NCBI RefSeq assembly: GCF_000002425.4
Contig: NC_037271.1
Span: 3,683,563 to 3,747,562 of the forward strand
Direction: 5' to 3'
Origin: Physcomitrium patens
Taxonomy: Eukaryota > Streptophyta > Bryopsida > Funariales > Funariaceae
DNA: 64,000 bases
The translations under genes were made by a program, and so were the position numbers. Shown piece after piece: positions 35,246-48,173 of this stretch. The notes beneath the pieces are model-generated. The model did no database searches and had not been told where the DNA came from. It worked only from the letters and a program-made list of their open reading frames with translations. Position 1 is the first letter of the stretch. Each line of letters starts with the position of its first letter.

Positions 35246-38200
35246 TTATAGCAGTCGCTGCAACTCCACCTGACGGTATCGTTTCTTGCGGGCTTCTCTT
35301 TTATCCTTCGCAGTAAATCTTGGGGTGTCTATCCATCTGCAGCAAACCAAAATCTGGATGAGAACAATAACTTAAGTCACTTGTCAAACAACACCCGACT
35401 GCCAAATTGAATGAGCTCCAATCGTCAGTTCAGTGTGCAGTTTCAATTAAATTCAGTTCTGTGGGCATCGCCAAGTCATACGTCTTGGCATCTGGTACAA
35501 ATGGCTGCAGATGAAAAGAAATATTTGTCGCCGCATGAATTTTTATACGAGGTAAAGTTAATTACAGCCAATGGAAATGAGTGCAACATATCACTACAGT
35601 CAGGAATCACCTAAAAAAATTGCAACTTTCTTCAGCCACTTCTGCAAGAGGTTTCTGCTTCTTTGGGAAGAGTTTTCTGAAGTTGCTGCAACTCCAATAA
35701 CGGAGACTTTGATTTGGATCACCACTTCGAAGAACAGTTTCCAGGATTGCGTGACGTGGAGCAATTTTACAAAAACAATATGGAACGAGAATTTCTGATT
35801 GCAGACCTCCTGGAAAAATTGAATTGCGACAAAACATAAATATCTCTTGGAATCTTTAAGAAAGAGTGGTTAATGCTTAGGTGATATTTTATGATTCCGA
35901 TAACATCTTCATGGTTCAAGAACCAGACCATTGGTCAGATGTGAAACATGCGTATCATCAACCAACCTAAACGACTCTATTACATCCATTAATCTGAAGA
36001 TAGCGGTAAGAGGAAAGAGAATACAGACCTACGGGAGCACTAGAAAAGCCGTTTCCATTCACAGGTCTTCCACATTCATCCGGTCCACTGGAACCTCCTC
36101 GTTCACGCTTGCTATTCTCTCTCTCTGTGTTACTAGCCGACCTCTGAAGCTGTAAAACCCTGTCCTCCCCATGTCTTTCTGTCAATGCATTGCCTTCCAC
36201 AGATGTGCTGCAAATAAGCATGGAACTAGGCTCGCCATTAGCCTTTTCCACAATACTGGCCTGAAACAAACATTCCCAAGAATTGAAGTCTCCAGTCTAT
36301 TCTGATAAAATGTGAGAGAGTTCTTAAGTACATGGAGATAACAGAGTGAAGCTGTGGCAGCACCACAGACCAGAACAATTTTACAAACAAATAAATTCTC
36401 TCTCTCCCTCTCTCTCTCTCGCTCTCTCCACTTCCTCGTATAAATAGTACGAGAAAGAAAAAGTAGAATAAAATGAGGAGGGGGAGGGACGGGAGGGAGG
36501 GAGAGAGAGAATAACACTGTGTAAAATAGTCTTCAGAAGAGCCTGATAGACCAGTTGATCAAGGAATAAGAAGTGGACACTTCTTCTGTCAAGCTCTTTC
36601 AACCAAGTTACTAAAATATCACCAGAATTTATGTCCAACAAGCAAACACGCCTCATTTCTGTCTTTTTCAGGAGAACCCAGATGAAAATAAACGCACTCA
36701 TTGCATACGTTTGTACAGACCTCCATAGACAATCGTATAATCAAGCACGAGATCATGATGAATCCAACATCTGGGGCGTGAAAGGAAAACGACACTTGAG
36801 ATGAGAAAGTAGCTGTCAATGATTAGAACCGTCTTTGGACAAGATTATGACATTCTTCAAAAATAATACTAGATGAGATTTATCCCTCATTATTTATCTC
36901 ACCGATTCAAACTCTGAAGTCCGGTCTACTCCACCAGCGGCACCAACCTTGTGGCCATCAATTACAGCAAACTGATATCCGACAGGCTTCTTACTATCCT
37001 TCCTTGGTCTGCCCCGTTTTCTCTTCTGGGAAACATTCTCTCCTCCTGCAGCTGCTTGCTGATTGACAGGACCTCCAACTAGATGGTAACCACCTGCTGG
37101 AACTGAAGCCGCATCACCCATTGTCGTACTCCCAAGATTAGCCTGTCGTGCGTGTGCAGCACCATTAGTTACATGAGCATCATGGTCTTTTCCTTTCTCT
37201 TCTGTGATAATGGAAGATTCGTCGACTTCCCCTCTTGCAGGTCTTGGACGTGCACTATGTGTACCTTGTGAGGTATCAGCAGACTGCAAAGGTCGCAATT
37301 CACTCCCATAAGAGTTTGATAGAAGAGGTACCCTACCTGTAGACTTCTCATTCCTCCAATCTAAAGGCACATCAACCCACTGGATTTCTGCTTGGTGTTT
37401 GGTGTGTCCTTTACTTTCTCCACTTGAACCACCCTTCTGTGACGGAAGCACTGATCGTGACCTTTTGCTCGTTACAGTTGGAGCGCCAATGGAACCAATA
37501 GATCTGGTCTTTTTACCAGAAGCAAGCCTCCAAACAGAATTTAAAAACCCAGCATTTTCGCTAACAGCTGCGGCTCCAGCGTTGTCCGTTAGACCTGGAG
37601 ATCTGAAGACACCGTCTTCATCAAAAGGTGCATGGGCAAGCTTCTTTTCAGGCTCATGAGTACTCACTTGGCCCACTATACCATCAAGGCAACCTTCAGC
37701 TATTAAATTGCTTCCACTAATAGCAGGTTCCTCAATCACCCTCTCAATCCCTTTAACATTTTCCTGAAAATCGTTTATCTCATGCTTGTCATCAGATAAC
37801 ACAACGTCCCTTTCACTAGTCGCTGCAACATCGCTCAAGGCACTAGGTGGCTCAGATCTTTCGTTGGAAATATTGGTGCCACACCTCCACACATGGTCCG
37901 ACTCGAATGAACCATCCTTGCTCACTACGGCAACACTTCCAACCAGTGAATTGTCCTCGCACATGACATCCGTCGCCATTGCCACCCCAACAGGATTTAT
38001 CCTCATACAGTCTTCAATAACTATCTCCTCATTTAGTGGAAACTGCTCCAAAGGTATTGTTGAGTCAGTCTTGTCAGGTACAGTGTGGTCACCCTTTTCA
38101 ACGCTTGTGGAAACTTTTATGATTGCACTCTCCCTCATGAGAGACTCTTCACCGCCAGCTTCAACTTGAGTTCCAATTCGAGCAACTAGCATCTGAAGAG

Positions 38201-41200
38201 AAACAACGTAATTTCTTTGTTGATCTTTAACAACTCAAAAATCAAGAAAATCCCCGTTAATTCCTGTGATGCAACTCCCATGAAATCTTCGCACATGACT
38301 ATTCATGAGTACAACCCACACGGGTCAAGGAACACAACTCTTGGAGTTCTTCGAAGTCTTGCAGAAGGTAAGAGAGAAATCGAAAGAGGCAATCCAGATG
38401 TTACTTCTGGATTTCTTGAATGCAGATTGATATACGGCAAGAACTATGTGCCGTCTACAAGAAGTCAAATATTGACGAGATACTTATTTTGACTCGAAGA
38501 AGCCTAAATTATTCAGAGTGAACACTTTTAGACCGGCATTTCATCTAGTAAACAATAGACTGATAAAAAAACACACGCCCCTAAAACAGATTAGGACTTA
38601 CACTTGAATGAGACTTCTCGCCTGTGTTTTGATCATCGATCACCACAGAAGTCTGCTGTTCTTGAAGGACCCCGGCGTCCTGCTCATAAAATGTCTCAAC
38701 AAAAAGGTCACTGCCCCCTTCATTTGGAGATGTACAGCAATCAAGCACTTTGGGGTCGTCCTTGGTAGCTTGGGATGATGGAGAGCTTGACTTCAAATTA
38801 TTCATAGCTTGACCCAGCCCTCTCACACTCAACCCTTGTAAGCTTTGTGAGATCTCGGCTTTTTGCACAGATGGCTCAGAGACGCCTGGTGCTGACTGCA
38901 GCAAACCATTGTCTAGGGTATATTTGATTGAGCTCTCGACTTTCTGTTCAACTTCAACTGCATTTTGAGGCATTGTAGTGTCTTTACATGTTGAATGGGG
39001 CGGAATAATATCTGAACACAACCTCGGTGGCCAACACATCCCTTCTCCAAAGGGAGGTGTTAGGCCATGAATTTCTGGTGTAGCCTCTTGATTCTGGTGA
39101 GTCGACTTTGAGTAAACCTGATCAGACACGTCATCCCTGCTATATACAGGTGAATCAGAATTCCCTTTTATTACTGTATTAGAGTTGAGCGAGTTCTGAG
39201 TTGCTGGGATTGAAGTTACTTCTACCGTCTTGTCAGCCTTGATGCACGCTTCGTATCGGGTATCCGCAGGGTTCTCATTCAAAACGTCACTCAGCTCCTG
39301 ATTATCAGTGCGCAATCCAATCCCTTCTGCTTGAACTGCATTCGCAAGTGAAGTACTCGTAGCCTCCACAGCATTGACAGTCTTTTGATCCTTATAAGAG
39401 GGAGGAGAATCTGATTCCTTTACTGCTGCTGCATTTAGGTTGTTCTCGGAGGATATTTGTTTACAAATGCCTCCAGAAAACTTAGACCTACTCAATTCGG
39501 CTGCCTCAGAAACACCCACTTCAGCTAATTGTGATATCTTCTTAGGTGATTGTTCTCTAGTTATTATAGCTTCGTTCACTAGTTCTGTCCTCTTCATTCC
39601 GTCCACTTTTATTTCATGTTTCTCACCTTCATTTGTTTCTCCACTTCTTTCGTCCCTGCACATCTCTCTCTCCTGCTGCTGCGATATTACTTCTCGATCC
39701 TCTTCCTTTCTCCACGGTATTTCTAATGACCATGGATCATCAGGATCATTAAAATCTTCAACAGGAAGCTTTGCTTTATACCGTACAGTAGGGAACGCAC
39801 TCGCTAGTAGAGGAGCCTCAACCATTGAGTTCTGATCACAAGTAAAAGACATCATTGCATAAGATATTCGAAGCAAGACACTCCAGTACATAATAAAAAG
39901 TTAGGATCCCACACATATACAACTGCACAACAAATAAAAAGTATGTAGTTACTTACAGTTATAGCGCCTAAGCTATTGTTTGTGACAGAGATTCGTTTTG
40001 GTGCATCTGTCTCCAGCACAACAGAATCCTCTGAAACAACCCATGATAACTTTCTCTTCTTTGTTGGAGACTTGGAGTGTCCTATTTCCTCATGATCCGT
40101 AGCAACACTTTGAGGCGTGCTCTTTCCAAGTGATTGCTTTGAGGTTGATAAGCTGGATTCCTTATCCAGAGGGATTGTTGTTCCCTTCTTGGTCGTCTTC
40201 TTGCCAGGTAGCAAAGGCTCCACAATGCCATAAACTTCCGAGAGCGGAAGTTTCCTCTGCTGCCGCCGCGTTTGTGACTTGGTTTTCTTCTCAGTTTCTA
40301 CAGGGGAAGCCACTTCTACAGCATTGTTAACTCGAGATTTACTCCCACCTAGTTGCAATTTATCACTGGTGTTAGCATACATGCGCTTCAACTTCTGTTC
40401 TGAAAAGCTACCAGATTTATTTTTCTTGTAGTAGCTTTTGAAGCGACTGTCCGGCTCTTCCTTGAGGTCAATTCCAACACTTTCAATATCGGTCGCAGGC
40501 TGTGCTGAACTAAGAGGATCAAAGGTTTTCTGATCTGACACTCCAAGCTGGCCTGTTGACCTTCTGAAATAGTGCAAGGGCTTCTTCTCAGAGGAGCTAA
40601 ATCCAATGTTCCTTACACTACCACCGATTGAATATCGACTACTAAGTCCACTTTCTCCTCGGACACTACGCCTCTTACGCCACGAACCTCCCTTCTCAAA
40701 GAGCTGCCATTCTGGCCCAATATAACTATCCGTCCAATCACTTGTACGTTTCCCTAAAGCACTTGCTGGCGTACTGGTAGGCGTGTTGACTACAGAAGTA
40801 TCTAAGCTAGATCCCTGCGGAAGCTCTGGAGCTCCTTTTGTCGATGCAGAACGCGTCAAAGTGCCCGCAGAAGTGCGCCGTTCTGCAACTTGTACGTTGT
40901 CCTTTCCAGATTTCTCAACAGTTGCCTTTTCTAGCTGCTTTCGTGTTGACTTCACTTTCAAAATAGATGTAGATTCAGGTACTTCCGGTGTAAGCGAGTT
41001 ATCATCAGTATTTCTTGAACTTGGGATATCAGAAGGTGGGATTTCTCCTCTATCAACTGAAGACACGGTGCGAGCTCCAGAACGCGACTCCGGATAACTT
41101 TTCTTAGCAGAAGACCGTGTAGAGTAATGAACATTTAATTCTTCCAACTGAGCCTTCTCTTTCTCTTGATTCTTTTTATCCTCTTTGGAGGTGTGTCTTG

Positions 41201-43051
41201 GAGTGTCCAGCCACCTGCATAAAGCAAATCGAAGTTTACAATCAACATGTATTAGTAAAATATTTGCAAATTTATAAATATAAATCAAAAAATCAAAAAA
41301 TTATAGCAAATATCGGGATACGTGACCAATTTCGAGACGATCAGCTAAATGAACCAAGTAGCAAAGTTCGACAGACAAAATATTACCTGAAGAACTTGCA
41401 CTTCCCAATTGTATCAGATTCCTTCCTCTTGCCCTTTCTCTTAAAAAAAGAAGGCTCTTGACGAGAGCACATCAGGTACCGCAAACCTCTGTTAGGACTC
41501 TTCTCACCAACTATTCTCACAACAGCAACAATCCCACAATCGCAAAGGACTCCATCTTTGTTTCCTTCTCCCGTACCTGATCCAAGCCAGAAAGAGCCGA
41601 TGTGTACAAAAGGCAAAAACAATATTACAACAAGCCACTAAAACTAGGAAACCGACTGAATTACTCAATCGGAATGTCTTGAAACTTCAACAAAAATGTA
41701 TTTAGAGGGACAACTATAGAAAATTTGTTCACACGAAAAAAGATAAAGAAGGCACACCTTGCATACTAGCTGGCTTCATTTGATCAACTCCATTGGGAGC
41801 TTTAGCAGTTGCAGCTGCCTCCGCAAGTCCAACTGTCAATCCCTGAGCAACTTCTTCGGCGACACCTTCAGCTATACCTTGTGCTACCGCTTTAGCGATA
41901 GCAATCCTTTCAAACCTACCACTATCAAACAGTCGGCCCTCCGTTGAATCTTGTTCAAACGTACTTGTTTCTTTGGCAATGCTTTCCGCAATACTTTCTG
42001 CTATACCTTCGGCCACTCCAGCAGCGACTTCTGCAGCTACAGCCTCAGTTATGCTACTAGATGAAGTCCTGTACCTATCAACATCTATTCGAGACTCTTG
42101 AATCAGCATCAAGTTCTCCAGCCTATTCATCGTATCATTACGATTCCTTATCGTTTCTGTTTTCTGAGACAACACTATAGACCTAAGCAAAGGTTCCTCA
42201 GGTTCTTCAACGTTAGCAGATTGTAATGAGCCCTTCGGACTAATGTTCACACTGCCGTTCATATTGCTCACCGATCTGTTCGATAATTCAGCAGATGGAG
42301 TGAATTGTGACGACTGAACCTCGCCTGAGGCAACAACGCCCTCTTCCACTGGTGATAAAACATCCACTGCTGGAACAAAACCGACGGCCAACACAACTCA
42401 GACACTGTATTCAACACAGGCACAAAAAACACCAATATGCAATAGAATGGAAGGTATTTCACCCACATATACATTGAAAATCGCTGTCTTCTAGAATCGG
42501 ATCTCTTACCAGCCTCTTTGGGAACGCGGTCTGTTGAGGAATTCGTCTCGAAGCCAGTTTGCAATTCCTGGATTCCTGCTACTTCTTTGTGTCCTACCAC
42601 TCTTGGTTGAGCTTGACTGCAACCGGCTTCTACTTCAGCGTCATTCATAAGAGTGTCTGTAACCATACCAGCCTCAATGATATCACTGGTACCTCCTGAT
42701 GCCACCTGCTTCACCACCAACATCGTCTGCGAATGCAAGACACGAAGTGTGATGAATAAAGAAGCCATCCCACATTCATGATATTGGCAAATAAGACAGT
42801 AGGACAGTAAAAGTTCGCATTTATACTCTCAATTACATTTTGACAAAAAATAATAATAATAATAATAAATAAATAAAATAAAATAAAAAAGTGGATAAGA
42901 AGTCAGTCCTGTTGACATCAAATTCACATACCCATGATTGTCACTGTTAAACCCTACTTCATCATCTACTATGCAGTCAATGGTTTACACCATACGACTT
43001 ATACCTCCTTCATGATTAGCACATGCGCAGCTCACGTTGCATTGTAGTAGT

Positions 43052-43091
<40 letters not shown>

Positions 43092-43755
43092 ACTGTCAAG
43101 CTGGGAAATGTGTCCCCCACTCTGACTGGAAGACATCACCCCAGATAGTGAAATGCTTTCTGAAGACGACCATGATCCACACAAGGTGCCGAGTGGGCAG
43201 AAGTATTATAGGACGACAATTCGTTAAACCTCCAACATCTTCTTAGCGAAAGGACGGGAGACATGCAAAGAAACTGGGAGTGGTTCTTGAGTTCTTTACA
43301 TTAAAGACTTGAGATGGTGCCATTTGGAGTTCACTGTTAAACATGTAATACAAAAGGAACATGAAAGGCACTACCTCACAACTGCAAATCCACATTTCAT
43401 TGAGATAAATGGATTTAATGTGATTGATGCAGAAGCCAAAGAAGTTGGCGGTACTTACTTCCAATCTTTCAGTCGAACATTGCCCGAGAACTCCACCTTC
43501 CGCGTTCTTTCTATCACCACTTTCAAACACAATGTGTTTCGCAGCTCCTGATACATCGGCCCCTGATCCGGATGCCTTAATTTCTTTTACTTCCGAAATA
43601 GTCTTTTCGTGACATTCCACGCCAGCTGTACCTGAACTCTCGTTTCTACCACCATTAGCTTTTTTCCAAGGTTCTGAAGCTTCAAGATTGGCTGTAGTAA
43701 TCCCTGCCACCACCGCCGCATCATCCGTCTCCATCATTTCCTCCGCACAACTCAT
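35246..43755 (-). CDS. Large nuclear-type protein with two GRF zinc fingers and an AT-hook
   Basis: Ten exons (minus): 43755-43459, 42726-42510, 42369-41758, 41576-41387, 41214-39957, 39831-38602, 38192-36903, 36260-36029, 35809-35611, 35336-35246. All introns are GT-AG, phases agree, and the joined 5,616 nt encode 1,871 residues. The start ATG has an in-frame upstream TGA. Exon 4 (about residues 376-438) is a GRF-type zinc finger: LCDCG, RGLRYLMC, GKCKFFRWLDTP. Exon 9 (about 1776-1841) is a second: YCFCK, SLRYWSC, ESCNFFRWIDTPRF. An AT-hook (KRKRGRPRKD) lies at about 1658-1667, and an alanine-rich helical repeat (GVAEGIAESIAE-type) at about 275-360. The rest is Ser/Glu-rich and looks disordered. 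GRF fingers bind nucleic acid in known proteins (TOP3A, APE2, NEIL3). Here DNA or chromatin binding is an inference, and the precise family is not recognised. Confidence 0.85.
36395..36515. repeat. CT/GA-rich tracts in intron 7 of the double-GRF gene
   Basis: A (CT)n run near 36396-36427 and a GGGA/GA run near 36477-36512 lie in the intron between exons 7 and 8 (36261-36902). Confidence 0.75.
43056..43089. repeat. (AT)n microsatellite in intron 1 of the double-GRF gene
   Basis: About 17 AT units within the 732-bp first intron (42727-43458). Confidence 0.9.
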
Positions 43756-45900
43756 TACTTCTAGATTCCCTGCTCAAGAAGCTACTTCGGGCTGCTTGAC
43801 CAAATTTACCTGCACAAGCCCCAACTTTTGCTGATAGTGACTAATTCTACAGACTTCCCTGTGAACAAATAATAAGAGTGGCGATTTCAGTGCATGTTGA
43901 AACCCAGGTCCTCTTCGCTTCTTAAACATGCTAGGTCTGTTCCCACTAGAATTGAACCATTTCTGCTAATCGCTCCAGGAGTTCTAAGTTTTCTTAAGCA
44001 AGAAAAGGGTTGCTTCAATGATGCGGGTTACCATTCAACTCAAACTCTAACTACGACCTTGACCTCCGCTGTTGTTGAACCACGTTCGAGTCACTGATCA
44101 CACAAATTCCGCCTCATATCTAAATTTCAACTACCGCTCTACAGCTATGTACATGGGTCGAATCAAGATATAAATGAAAAAGAATCGTCGAAGCTCCTCG
44201 TTCCCATCAAAAACTTCGATGAAAACATAACAAGGCAACTCAAGGTCTTCATAATCACGTCATAAAATATTGCCAAATTTGTCCGCGCAAAGATAACTTG
44301 GCCATGATTACTGACTGATAAAGAAGGCTCAAAAACCTAATGCCAATCACTGTTACACTAACAGGCTCCGTCAGATGATGAAGTGGCACCAACTCTAGAG
44401 AGGAAGTGAAAGAAAAATGTCTTTTTAGAAGAAAAGAACTGAAAAAGAACGCAAGAGTCAAGACTTCATGTACAAGCTATATCGATCTCTCAGAGAACCA
44501 CGAGCAGAGGGAGAAAGACAGGGAGAGAGGGAGGTAGGGAGGGAGAGAGCGAGATGTCCTCTGACTGATCAGAACACGGCACACACCGCACCAATTGTGC
44601 AGAGAAAAAAGCAGATGATCAAACCCACCCCTTCTAATACTCAAAGGAACCTCGAAGCTTTAGAAGTGAAGAAGCTAACAATCGACTCACACAGCCGCAG
44701 AACTGTGACAAGCACGAACAAGCCCTCCCCAAAAAAACCGCATGCGCCAGAACCCTACAAAGCTTGCTTTCACACGTTCGAAAAACCCACCACAATGTTC
44801 CCACCCCTTGAAACTCGAAATTCCAACAAAACAATCACAGAGCCCCTCTTCGCTACCAATTCCCCAACACCCGAAACTTGCTAATCAAAGCAAGTCCTGG
44901 TGATATCGAAGGGGGCGGCAGGCACCTCCCTATGCACAAAATAGGGATCGCACAAAATTAGAGTGAAAATGCGTGGCGTAGGAAGTAAAACGGGAACTAA
45001 CAGGAACAACACTTGGAGAGGGTGTCCGAAATGCGGAGGGGGAAGCACGAGAACGAGGTGAAGGAGAGAAACATGCCACCATGGCCTCCTCCCGCCATAG
45101 CCATGGCGAAAGCGCTCCACTTCATGGACCCCCCACTCACGCTCAACAGCCCACTCCCTCACCCCACACCTCATATCTACTACTCTCGACACGACCATTC
45201 CCCGGACTGTACATCCTTCACATCAATCCTATTCCTAGATATTCTTGGGGTTCGAACAATGCAGACTGACCTAGTCGAACCGAGATGAGTTCGTTGATTT
45301 CTGAGATCTAAAGTCTATGTTTCCGATTAAATACGCTGACGCACTGCGGAGGTTTCGGTCGTGGTGTGTCCGACGATCTAAGCCTAGTTGACCTCGCACA
45401 CAGGAGGCCCTAATTGCCCGGCACCCAGATCAAGCTGCAGACCTACACGAGATTACTGCACCAAACGGACAATCCCCCAACCCCTGTTAGATAAATGTAG
45501 CAATGCCCATCTAACTGATCGAGGTCGTAACTAAACTGGAAAATTAGGGCGAACTCGTTGGGAACGAACGACCCTCGAGACCAGACGCTCTCAGGTTCAT
45601 CCGGTGAACGCTTTGTCGTTCAAGGGGGAAATGCATCTGGGGCACACTTGGAGTGACCGTCTGCGACCAGTTGTGCTGTGGGCGTCGCAGAAGTTCACTG
45701 GCCGAACCCGCTTCCATGCGGTGTGCTTGTGGGGAGCCCTTCGCAACCGCCACTCTCAATATAGAGAGCTCCGTGGGCTTAGATGAACGTTCCGCAAGCT
45801 ATTATGGCAGCGACACTTTCACACACTGCTACGTGTGTCCATGTCATGTCAGATATTTAACATAATTGTGGGATGGATGTGTTAGAAATATTACTGTAAC
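43756..45900 (-). promoter_or_regulatory. Long GC-richer 5' flank of the double-GRF gene
   Basis: About 2 kb upstream of the start codon stays near genic base composition and ends sharply near 45,900. It likely holds the promoter and a long or spliced 5'-UTR. A GA-rich stretch at 44507-44555 resembles GAGA-type sites bound by plant BPC proteins. Short frames (44881-45198 minus, 45544-45759 minus, 45013-45288 plus) have no recognisable family, but an unrecognised small gene cannot be excluded. Confidence 0.35.
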
Positions 45901-45906
45901 ATGCTA

Positions 45907-45980
45907 CTCTTTTCCGCTCTTTTTTTTTCTTTTCTTTTTTTTCTTTTTTTTTCTTTTCTTTTTTTTCTTTTTTTTTCTTT
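45907..45980. repeat. Pyrimidine tract (T-rich, CTTTT repeats)
   Basis: About 70 nearly pure pyrimidines on the plus strand at the boundary between the gene flank and the AT-rich spacer. Confidence 0.85.
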
Positions 45981-48173
45981 CGCCGTAGCTGAGAATGCTA
46001 GATAGTCTGAGACAAATAGGCTTCATGATTTGGGGTTTAAGAGGGGCATGTAGTCTGAAATGTGGTCTTGATGGTATCTGTTGGGGTAACTGTGGTTGTA
46101 CAAAAATTCTTGTTTCAAGGATTCCATGCTTGCCGATGTAGTCACTCCATCAGTCTCTCTCCATATATCTCAACATGTACAAATTTTTAGAACCCCAACA
46201 AGATCAGTGCTTGCAAAAAGAATGATAAAAGCTTTTGATATCTAATTCTGTATACATATTTTATATAGAGATGTATAATGAATTTAAATAGTATCTTCCA
46301 CCTTAACGAAAATTCACATTAAATTGTAAAATATTCTTTATTTTTTGATAATCTTCCTACAACTATGTTAATATAGAAAAAGCATATTATACTCTATGTG
46401 CATGCAAGAATAATCAAAAAAATTAGTAGATGAAGTACAATAGATTAGGTTTATGCTATCATTGGAAAAATAAATAAATAAATAAAGAATATTTATGTAT
46501 TACTTAAAATATTTTATAATTTAACTAATAATGATGATAATAACTTGTGGTGTTTTTTTTGCAATAATATATTAACAAGATATATTTTTTTGCAGTGAAA
46601 AACCTTAAAGCATTATATAAGTGAGGTTTTATGTAGTCAAAAATCATTTGGTAGAAAAATAAAATTTAAATTGAGTTAAAATTTATAATAAATGATTTTT
46701 TGGCAACTATTCCTTCCTAAGTGAGTAATTTCATTACAAAACATTCTCAAAAATATGTATTGTTCATTAAAAATTTAAGATTTTATCTTTTGAAAAAATT
46801 GAAAGGTAACATGTTAAAGTTTTGTGAACTCATTAACCAAGTAAAAAAATTTGTTAATTTTGACTACAAAATTGCCTTCTTTTCCTATTTTAAATTAGGT
46901 TTATTAAGACACAACTTAGAGGACCAATTTTATCTTCTTTATTATATTTTTAGCAATAAAATGTAATATTAATTTTTTAATTAAAATTTAATTTTTAATC
47001 TATATATAGAGATAATGATATATTAAGTGGTAAAACTTAATATGATTAATTAAGTGGTAAAACTTAGATTTTCTAAAAAATAAATTGTTTATATTGATGC
47101 ATATTTCACAATTTTATCAATTAGCAAAGAATGTCAAGTAGAATGATTTTAAACTTATTTTAACAATTGTTTTAGCAAAAAACATCAACTTAAAATTTAA
47201 TATCTATGAATAAAAAGTATACAAATTTAAGACCTATTATTTAAGTTTTATACATCATAAATATAATATCAATAATAATGATAATAAATATAAATATAAA
47301 TTAAATAAAAAAATATAATGTTAAAATAAATAATTGATTAATTAGTAATAATAAAAATTGTTCAATGTGACATTTGTGTAGTATTATTCTAACAATATCT
47401 TATATTGTTATGCAAAATTTTACCTTATTTTGCACAATATTTTGTTTAAGAATTAAAAATAATGTAACTTCTATATTTGACTTATTATATTTTACTATTC
47501 TTATTTTTATTGATGAAGAAAATATTAAATATTACAAAATATTTTTGATATACAATACTAATCAATTGCATGTAGAGTATGTAACTAACTAATATTTAAA
47601 TTTTAAAGATATTACCTACAAAGCACAATTAAAAGAAGTGCATTCAACCAATCTTATTGTTTTTGATTTATTATGATTCATATAATATAATCCTTAAATA
47701 GATTAGGTATTTAATATATATAAATTGCTATTTTTTATTTTTTTATTTCAAATTCATATTCTTTGGCTAAAAATTCTAAAATTCTAATTATTAAAATAAA
47801 TAAATAAATAAAATCTATAAGTTACAAATAAGAAAATTTTATTTCTATTCCATATAACATCTAATTCATTTTAAATAAAGTTGCTAACAATGTTGTTAAA
47901 CATTACAAGGACTACTTAGAAATCTTTGAAAAAAACCAATTCTTTTAAAAGCACAAATGATCACTTATAAAGAAATGAAATTTCTATTTGAATCAATTTG
48001 CAACCAATTATGGAGTAAATTAGTAGTTTTTCATATTATATCAACAAAAATCTTATATTCTTTTGATTTAATACTCAAAGTTCATATATTCATGTATTTT
48101 TTGTAAGAAGAAAAGTACGAATATATTATTTATAACTCAAAAAGTTGATAATTAAGAATCATGAATATTGTTG
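45981..48173. other. AT-rich spacer
   Basis: No gene or element recognised. A short direct duplication of TTAAGTGGTAAAACTTA is present at about 47023-47068. Frames at 46721-46966 and 47374-47592 are low-complexity AT-rich translations without family features. Confidence 0.55.
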
